Assembly (NCBI RefSeq): GCF_904849725.1
Contig: NC_058520.1
Location: forward strand, 399,417,993 to 399,481,992
Reading direction: 5' to 3'
DNA: 64,000 nucleotides
Source: Hordeum vulgare subsp. vulgare
Taxonomy: Eukaryota > Streptophyta > Magnoliopsida > Poales > Poaceae
The position numbers and the translations under genes were made by a program. The notes under the pieces are model-generated. The model had not been told where the DNA came from. It saw only the letters and a program-made list of their open reading frames with translations, and made no database searches. This document shows, in pieces, positions 56,871 through 64,000 of the stretch (positions are counted from its first letter, which is position 1; every line of letters starts with the position of its first letter).

Positions 56871-58271
56871 TGAAAGGACATGGATGTCACCTGGAGGGGG
56901 GGGGGGGTTGAATAGGCGGTTTAAAAACAATTACGGCTTAGGCTTGAATAATGCGGAATAAAACTAGCGTTTAATTTGTCGAGCACAAAACCTAAATATA
57001 CTAGGCTCAACTAAGTGCACCAACATCTTATGCTAAACAAGACAAACCACTATGTGATAGCAAGATATATAACTTGAGACATGAAGGCTATCACAAAGTA
57101 AAGTGATAAGTAAATGGCTTGGGCAAGAGATAATTGAGGCACGCAAAGACGATGATGTATCCCGAAGTTCACACCTTCGTTGATGGTAATCTTCGTTAGA
57201 GCGGTGTGGAGGCATAGTGATCCCCAAAATTCCACTAGGGCCACCGTATTCTCTTCACGCCCTCGCACAATGCAAGATGCCATGACTCCACTAAGGGACC
57301 CTTGAGGGTGGTCACCAAACCCGTACATTGGCGACCCTTGAGGACGGTCACTGAGCCTGTACAAATTGCCCGAGGCAATCTCCACAACTTAATTGGAGGC
57401 TCCCAAAGCATCCAAAGCTTTACACCATAATGATTGAGCTTCGCAACAACACCAACCGTCTAGGGCTTCCAAGCACTCAAGGGTAACAAGCTCTAAGGTA
57501 CCAAGCACCCCAAGAGTAATAAATCCCACCACAATAAGTAATGTATGAAGAAATATGAGAGGAAGAACAAAGGAGGAGAGCACACAAGAACTCCAAGATC
57601 TAGATACAAAGGGTTCCCTTCACTTAGAGGAGAGATGGATTTGTGGAAATGTAGATCCACCCCTACTCTCTCTTTTTTCTAAAAAGGATGTGAGACTCAT
57701 CGGAGGAATAGAGAGCAGTCAAGCTCCAAGAGGTCAACAATGGTGGGGAAAACTTGCTCAAGATCCGTTATTGACTTGGGGAAAGAAGACCCCCATTTAT
57801 AGGACCACATGAATCTAACCATTACAACACAGATTTACACACGAACGGTACAACCGCTCAAGGCGAAAATGCTAGCTGCGGTGTCCGGTGCGGTACAACC
57901 AATAGTACCGCTAAATAAAATTCAACCGGGACAACCGGACGAGTATTGCCGTGAACCGCCCTGGTACCCGAACGGGATCACCCGTCTGCGGTACAAAGAA
58001 CTATACATGGTGAGAAACAACCGCTGTGTCTGGGCTTCGACGGTGGCTAAGTCACGAGCGGTTCAACCGCCTAAGAACGCCGGTTGTATCGCTACAAAGA
58101 TTGTAGCTGGGACAACTGGGCGACTACCACCCGCTACTTGTAAATTGCATTGGAATTTTCCCCGATGAGGAGAGGAGATGCATCATAGTAGAGATAAGTA
58201 CTTCCCTCAATGATAACCAATGTTATTGAACCAATAGGAGGACCACAACAATGCCAGTCTTCAGTACTTAC
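56871..58271 (-). repeat. Truncated LTR related to the solo LTR at 36610
   Basis: It starts TGAAAGGACATGGATGTC with a G-tract (the minus-strand 3' end) and aligns with 36610 onward for about 1.2 kb. That includes the CTATCACAAAGTAAAGTG and GATGATGTATCCCGAAGTTC blocks and a degenerate GCGGTACAACCGC repeat zone (57846-58080). The last ~130 bp (58160-58271) do not match the solo LTR and may be another fragment. Confidence 0.65.
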
Positions 58272-59233
58272 TGTCGGTGTGAAACCCGACAGACCTTAGG
58301 GTAGGGGGTGCCGAGATGTGGATCTCACATAGATGGTAACATGAACATGGGAGACGACGTTTATCCAGGTTCGGGCCCTCTTGATGGAGGTAAAACCCTA
58401 TGTCCTACTCTTGTTTATATTGATGATGAAGTATCGAGTACAAGCTTGATCTACCTCAAGATAGTGAGTTGTGTTCTAACCCTAGGGCTAGATGGATGAT
58501 ATTGTGTTGATGTCCCCTCTACGAGCTAAACCCTATGGCTTATATACATGCCAGGGAGGGTATCTAGGGTTACAAGGTCGGTATCCTAGCGTAGAGGCAA
58601 CATGAGGAGTCTTGGAGTATACGTCAAGCCTCTGGCAGATGTAGTCTTGATAACATCCCATCGTGCAACCACTTCCGGAGTCCACCTTGAGAAGAATGAG
58701 GGCCCATTGGCCCAATCCGAGGAGCATGAGCCGACTAGGTTAGTACACCCTAGTCCAGGACACTGCCAGTAGCCCCGAACTGCTCTTCTATGCCGAGGAC
58801 GACTCACTTGACGAAGATAACCACGGATCCAAAGTCCTTGGCTCGACAGACGAGTTTCCTTCATGACTTCCAAACTCGTGAACCGCTCTCGAAAGAAATG
58901 GCGTCTGACAAACAAGACCTAGCCATACTCATATTTTACCCGAAGAGGCGAGGTAACTTTTCCTTGAAGGCCGACCTCGTAGCTGTGAATAGTGCCTCCT
59001 AGCATGACAACTTTATAGTGGCTCACCCTGCGATGGGTCGAGCCGTTACTGCATACCCCAAATCGCAACATGAGACAATCTTTTTATTGATGCATCCCAT
59101 TGAAATGGAGATCGTGTCCGTTTTATTAGGGATATAGTCAAGATTTTATTTCCCCCATATGCACAACGACATCTTTTGCGGAAGTTTCATTTTTATCAAC
59201 GCGGTGAGGGGGACTCTTGGCCTTTCGACGACC
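58272..59233 (+). repeat. Gypsy-type LTR and leader
   Basis: It starts TGTCGGTGTGAAACCCGACAG, the terminus I associate with a large Gypsy LTR group. It proceeds through CAGGTTCGGGCCCTCTTGAT and CCTAGTCCAGGACACTGCCA to an AGTAGCCCCGAAC block. I cannot set the 3' LTR boundary or find a PBS. There are no genes. Confidence 0.5.
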
Positions 59234-59239
59234 TATAAG
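59234..59239 (+). promoter_or_regulatory. TATA box ahead of the gypsy-type ORF
   Basis: TATAAG in the context CGACCTATAAGAGC, 117 bp upstream of ATG 59356, followed by a CA- and CT-rich leader. Role inferred from position. Confidence 0.4.
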
Positions 59240-59355
59240 AGCAAAAAGAGAGCAAGCAAGCAACCACACTCTCATTCCCCCGCCCGCTGCTTTATCTAGC
59301 TCGAGCGCTCAGATCCAATCTAGCTTCCAACAACTTCAAACTCCCCCACCCAGCC

Positions 59356-60006
59356 ATGGCTGATACCATCCAAGGGCACTTGGGTGGTTCTCTCCCGATG
59401 GAGGGCACCATTCTAGAGCTGTGGGCGGTGGGATACATCCCCGCAAGCACCAGGACCCACACTCACGGTGACAACTAGCAAGTACCCGCTCCCAAGCCAG
59501 GGGAGCGGGTAATCTTTGTCCCCCACCTCATCCGAGGTATGGGGTTCCCGATGCACCCCTTTGTGCGCGATATGATGTTCTACTATGGGCTCGACTTCCA
59601 CCACATGGCTCCAAACTCCATCCTCCACCTCGACTCCTTCATCATGGTCTGCGAGGCGTTCCTCCACCATGAGCTGCACTTTGGGCTCTGGCTAAAGATC
59701 TTCGGGGTCAAGCCGAAGTCCAGCGGCTCCGAGATGGCGGAGTGTGGAGGGGCCATGGTCTACAAGACCAAAAATGTTGACTAGTTCAAGGGAACCTTCA
59801 TCGACATGGTGAAGGAATGGTAGCACGAGTGGTTTTACATCAGTCAGCTGCTCGCCCCGGCGGAAGTCCCAACTTTCTCGGTCGGTGCCCCCACAAAAGT
59901 TCAGGTCCTCGAGGGAGAAGAGCATCACCTGGGGGAACCTCGAGGAGGTGGAGGTACTGATCAAGAAGATCAAGTGGTGGTCCACCGAGAAGAACCTCGA
60001 GCTCCC
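59356..60006 (+). pseudogene. Gypsy-type element ORF (PF04195-like), 5' part
   Basis: ATG 59356 starts MADTIQGHLGGSLP. From about 59500 the product reads as the 'putative gypsy type transposon' domain: RGMGFPMHPFVRDMMFYYGL, LDFHHMAPNSILHLDSF, CEAFLHHELHFGLW. In-frame stops are TAG 59476-59478, TAG ~59782 and TAG ~59821. It is interrupted at 60006 by a solo LTR and continues at 61532. This domain is found in plant Gypsy-associated ORFs of unknown biochemical role. Confidence 0.72.
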
Positions 60007-61531
60007 TGTAGGATATAAAGTATGTCTAGAGGGGGGTGATTGGACTACTTGACCAAATAAAAACATAGCCTTTTCCCAATTTTAGTTGTGGGCTAGTTTT
60101 AGCAGTTGTATAAAGTCAAGCACACCCTACACATACAAGTCTAAGAGTATAGCAGCAGAACGTAATGACATGCAAATGTAAGTAGAGGGTAGGGATAGGA
60201 AGATCAAACGCAAAGGTTGACACGACGATTTTTGGCGTGGTTTTGATAGGTGGTGCTATTGTACGTCCACGTTAGTGGAGACTTAAACCCATGGAGGGTC
60301 GGTCGCGTGAGTGCATGAAGGGCTTAACCCATGGAGGGTCCACGGAGAAGCAACCTTGTCTATTCCACCATGGCTTACGTCCATGCAAGACTAGTCTCAC
60401 TCGGGGTAGATCTTCATGAAGTAGGCGATCTCCTTGCCCTTACAAACTTCTTGGTTCAACACCACAACACAAAGTAGGAGCCTCCCAAGCGACACCTAAC
60501 CAATCTAGGAGGCACCTTCCTCCAAAAGGTTATAGATGTGGTAGTATGATGAACTCCTTGCTCTTGTGCTTCAAAAAATAGTCACCCCAACCTCAATCAC
60601 TCTCTCACAGATTTGGCATGGGTAGAACCGTATAAGAGACTGATTGGGTGTAAATCAACTTGGGGAGGCCGGAAATCAAATTTCAAATGGATGGATTGGA
60701 ATATCTTGATCTCAACACATGAGTAGGTGACTCTCTCTAAGAAATATGGATTTGGAAAGTGTGTGTGTGTGTGTGTGTTCTGAGTGCTTCCTCTATGAAT
60801 GAGAAGTGGTGGATGGGTATACATATGCATCTCCAAAAATCCAACCGTTACAATATTATTGCCCAACCCGGTGAAACCGAAGTGAATCTCGGTGGCATCG
60901 ATTTGCACAAAATGTGGCAACTTTGAAATTCTTGGTGGGACCCATATATGAATCTCGATGGTACCGATATGGTGACCTAGGACTATTTCCAAATCTCGAT
61001 GAGACCGATTCCAAAACTCTGAAATTTTGATTCTTGAAAACGACATACCAGAAAGTTGGTCACTGGTTTCGGTGGCACCGAAATGAAAGTTGGTGGTATC
61101 AAGATTCTAGGGTTTGGCAAAGGTTCCGTCTCTGAAAAAATCGTTAGGGCCGAATGGAAATTATTGGTGGCCCCAATTTTGTTGTTTAGGCTTTGGACAC
61201 AGAACTTTGTGGGAGATTGACTGAGTATTTTTGGTGGCTATCTCTAAGCACTTGAGCAACCAATTAATCATAGATACCTCACCCCCTTTTAATAGTATTG
61301 TCTTTCCTATGGACTCAAATGTGATTTTTCACAAATACAAAATGCAGAGTCTTGTAGCTTGAAGCTTGGCCAATCCTATTCCTTTCCTTGCATCAAGAGG
61401 TTCTCCTTACAATCCTTTAGCCAACGCATCTTTGAACTTTTCTGAAATATACTTCGATAGAATCATTAGTTCAATGAAACATATGTTGTTATTAATTATC
61501 AAAACTACCTTAGGGAGCAATTGTGCTTACA
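60007..61531 (-). repeat. Solo LTR with perfect TSD
   Basis: This 1525-bp LTR starts TGTAAGCACAATTGCTCCC on the minus strand (61531) and ends CTTTATATCCTACA (60007). The TSD CTCCC is perfect (60002-60006 and 61532-61536). It includes a (GT)10 run (60759-60778) and repeated 'tcggtggnaccgat'-type units (60880-61110). No internal domain. Confidence 0.92.
60759..60778. repeat. (GT)10 microsatellite
   Basis: Twenty bases of uninterrupted GT inside the solo LTR. Confidence 0.95.
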
Positions 61532-62461
61532 CTCCCAGCTATCGTCAATGTCATGCTTAACCGCCAGGGTCCTCCCACTCCAATTTCGATCCAAGCCGAT
61601 GTGGGAGCACAAATCCAGGGATACGAGTCCTGTCCTCCATTTCTTTCATGCCGACTTGTTTGTCATGTGGACATGGCTACTCATGGTAGACAAGGACAAG
61701 ATCCCCAAGGAGGGGCAAGACCTCGGCTTCGAGGTCGTCTATGGGACCCCATCGGTAAGCGTTCCTACACACATTTGTATTGTTTTGTCTTTATATGGTG
61801 AAACCGTTTTTGATAAATTGCTCTATTTGATATGTGCAGATGGTCTGCCAAGATGCAAAGAATGTAGTGCCCGGTCCCACTGCCATAGGAGGAGATATAC
61901 CCTCTGCTCATGATGCTCCTGGTCAAGGAGCCTCACGTGGTGGTTCTTAACAAACCGTATTCCAAGAAGGGCAATGCGGGTCTCTGAAGTCGGAAGACAT
62001 TGGTTACCCGGTCCGAGGAAACCTACACCTCCACCACCCATGAATATGGGGGGGACGAGGAGGAGGACTCCCCTTCCCCTAGAGGTAAGAGGGCGGCGTT
62101 AGAGGACGCCAAAGCCGGAGCGCGACCAGAAGGCCTAAAGAGGTTAAAGAAAACCTCGATCGGGGCTGTCGGTAAGCCGTCAGAGAAGGTGGCGCTCTCC
62201 GACGATTCCAAAGACGATCTCCTTGCTTTGGGGAGGAAAAAACTAGCACCTCGAGGGTATGTTACCGTTCCCCATGTCTTGTATTTCATTAGATATTTAG
62301 TAGGAGTGAACTCATATAAGCATCTTTTCCATAGTCCACCGAAGGTGCTCCCAATCGACTCTTCCAGCGGTCTGCCACTTGCCAGCGGGGCCCTGGATCG
62401 CTCCACTCCTCTGCCAGCTCACGAAAGACCGGGAGAGGTTACCTCCTCTCCAGTTCCCTAG
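61532..62461 (+). pseudogene. Gypsy-type element ORF, 3' part with two putative introns
   Basis: After the CTCCC duplication the reading continues ELPAIVNVMLNRQGPPTP, shifts frame near 61630, and then reads LHFFHADLFVMWTWLLMV to 61754. Putative introns are 61755-61839 (GTAAGC...TGTGCAG, 85 bp) and 62257-62334 (GTATGT...CCATAG, 78 bp). The last coding stretch is charged and low-complexity (EYGGDEEEDSPSPRGKRAAL, LKRLKKTS). The end is uncertain; a stop lies at 62459-62461. Confidence 0.55.
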
Positions 62462-62572
62462 GTCAACACAACAGGGGCTCGAGGTTCGATCATCATGAGT
62501 TCCTGACCGAGGTTGACACCTAGGTCTAGCAGGGCCAAGGGAACAAAATCCCCGAGGTCGTCAAGGAGACGT
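62462..62572. other. Tail of the gypsy-type ORF region
   Basis: A short segment with stops in all frames, probably a degenerate continuation of the same ORF before the next repeat. Confidence 0.35.
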
Positions 62573-64000
62573 TGTGTCACGCCCAAGATGCGACCCTATC
62601 CTCAATTTGGCACGAGGGCCTCGTCAGGGATAGAAGCGCATCTCGTTGTGTCGCAAGAATGGATATCGTTACAAGTACATGTACTGAAAAGAAGAGATAT
62701 ATATAGAGTTGGCTTACACTCGCCACAAGCTACATCAGAGTCACATCAGTACATTACATAAGCATCAAGAGTAAGAGCAGGGTCCGACTACGGACGAAAA
62801 CAAACGACAAAATAAGAACGACGTCCATCCTTGCTATCCCAGGCTGCCGGCCTGGAACCCATCCTAGATCGAAGAAGAAGAAGAAGAAGAAGCAACTCCA
62901 AAAGAACAATCAACGCGCTCGCGTCGAGTAACCTTTACCTGTACCTGCAACTAGTGTTGTAGTAATCTGTGAGCCACAGGGGACTCAGCAATCTCATTTC
63001 CAGAGGTATCAAGACTAGCAAAGCTTAATGGGTGAGGTTGCAGCAGCGGCTAAGCATATATTTGGTGGCTAAACTTACGAGTACAAGAAATAAGAGAGGG
63101 AAGATCTACGCATAACGGACGTGTCTACTGATGATCAAAAGAATGATCCTGAACACCTACCTACGTCAGACATAACCCCACCGTGTCCTCGATCGGAGTA
63201 AGAACTCACGAAGGAGACAGTCACGGTTACGCACACAGTTGGCAAGTTTTAATTAAGTTAACTTCAAGTTATCTAGAACCAGTGCTAAACAAAGCTTCCA
63301 CGTTGCCACATAACCGCGGCCACGGCTTTCCGAAAAGATTTAACCCTGCAGGGGTGCTCCAACTAGTCCATCACAAATTACGACAAGCCGCATAGAAATC
63401 CTCAATCACGAAGCTTGCGATCTCGACGGATTCCCTAGTGGAAAACCTCAACTCTGAGATTACCCAAAGCATCACCGGAATCCCGATGCACAAGATATTC
63501 CGTCAAAGGTAAAACTAATCCAGCAAGGCCGCCCGACGTGTCGATGATCCCGATAGGAGTCGCGTACCTCGTTCTCAGGACACGACGGATGGGTCACACT
63601 AGGAGAACCAAACCTCAGGTTGCCCCGCGGTGGCCTCGTAGTCTGCCAATTTGGACCAACACTCATGAGGAGCACTGGCCCGGGGGTTGATTAAATTATC
63701 CTCGGGGTCCGTAAAGTCCCTATGCAATTTTATTAGGTGTTTAGGCAAATGTAGTACCAAAGTTGGGCCTTGCCAGACCAGTCTTAATCTAAAACGATTA
63801 TCAAGGGGGTCCCCATAACAACCCCGATCGTGTTAGGAGCGCTCATTTATGAAACATAACACCGGTAGTCGAAAACTAAGGGGGCAAAGGTGGAACAAAA
63901 CACCAGGCTAGAAAGGCCGAGCCTTCCACCTTTTACCAAGTATATAGGTGCATTAAATTAAATAGCTTTTAAACATGGTGATATAACAAGGAACCCATGT
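62573..64000. repeat. Unidentified repeat to the right edge (probable LTR)
   Basis: The composition changes at TGTGTCACGCCCAAGATGCG (62573 or 62575), which looks like a retroelement terminus that I have seen in Triticeae repeats but cannot name. No ORF over ~80 codons is credible. A GAA run is at 62871-62892. The right end is outside the window. Confidence 0.45.
62871..62892. repeat. (GAA)n microsatellite
   Basis: Twenty-two bases of uninterrupted GAA repeat. Confidence 0.95.

Noticed and set aside
59413..60066. Minus-strand frames opposite the gypsy-type ORF
   Set aside because: Shadows of the GC-rich plus-strand coding region; the PF04195-like motifs are on the plus strand.
1..64000. tRNA or rRNA genes
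   Set aside because: No cloverleaf with A/B box context or rRNA block was noticed; the tRNA-like matches are primer-binding sites only.

Overview
The window looks like a piece of a large, repeat-rich grass genome, most likely Triticeae (wheat, Aegilops or barley). The evidence is long Copia and Gypsy LTR retrotransposons nested in one another, LTR termini that I recognise as BARE1/WIS/Angela and Maximus-like, Stowaway and PIF/Harbinger elements with TA or TTA target duplications, and one intron-rich nuclear gene. There is no bacterial-type gene organisation, and I saw no rRNA, tRNA or CRISPR array.

Layout. (1) 1-4795: pieces of three Gypsy-type elements: a minus-strand gag start, PBS and LTR (1-2119); the 3' end of another element with PPT and partial LTR (2120-3320); and an LTR lacking its 3' end (3321-4795). 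(2) 4796-17012: Maximus-1, a SIRE/Maximus-like Copia element missing its 5' end, with gag, pol, a large third ORF and the 3' LTR, all broken by stops. (3) 17013-43254: Maximus-2, a second copy. Maximus-1 sits in its reverse transcriptase. Its third ORF is split by an Angela/WIS/BARE1-type element (22080-40374, TSD CCAAC). The Angela gag is split by a structurally complete but coding-poor Gypsy element (25445-32890, TSD ACCAC), and the Angela 3' LTR by a solo LTR (36610-39054, TSD TAAGc/a). (4) 43255-43566: the end of the LTR that received Maximus-2. (5) 43567-53250: a gene island. A MITE lies just upstream of a 12-exon gene (44971-52943) encoding a WDR43/UTP5-like small-subunit processome protein. 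Its reading frame is intact across all splice sites except for one in-frame TAA in exon 6. A 1.2 kb Harbinger-type element lies in intron 6 and a Stowaway MITE in intron 9. (6) 53250-56870: GC-rich tandemly repeated DNA and a Harbinger-type element carrying a small acidic ORF. (7) 56871-64000: a second repeat cluster with a truncated LTR, a gypsy-type (PF04195-like) ORF region with its own TATA box and introns, a solo LTR with perfect TSD CTCCC, and an unidentified repeat to the right edge.

The most informative observations are these: both Maximus copies carry, before the third ORF, a TATA box, a pyrimidine-rich leader and a potential 76-bp intron at matching positions; short pyrimidine/TCA motifs are very dense across all parts of the Maximus elements; the Gypsy LTR pair differs mainly in the first ~360 bp; a CACCCCCCTCTAG-type block recurs near the 3' end of several different LTR families; and the WDR43-like gene has a lone premature stop. 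Family names are from memory of sequence patterns and were not checked against a database.
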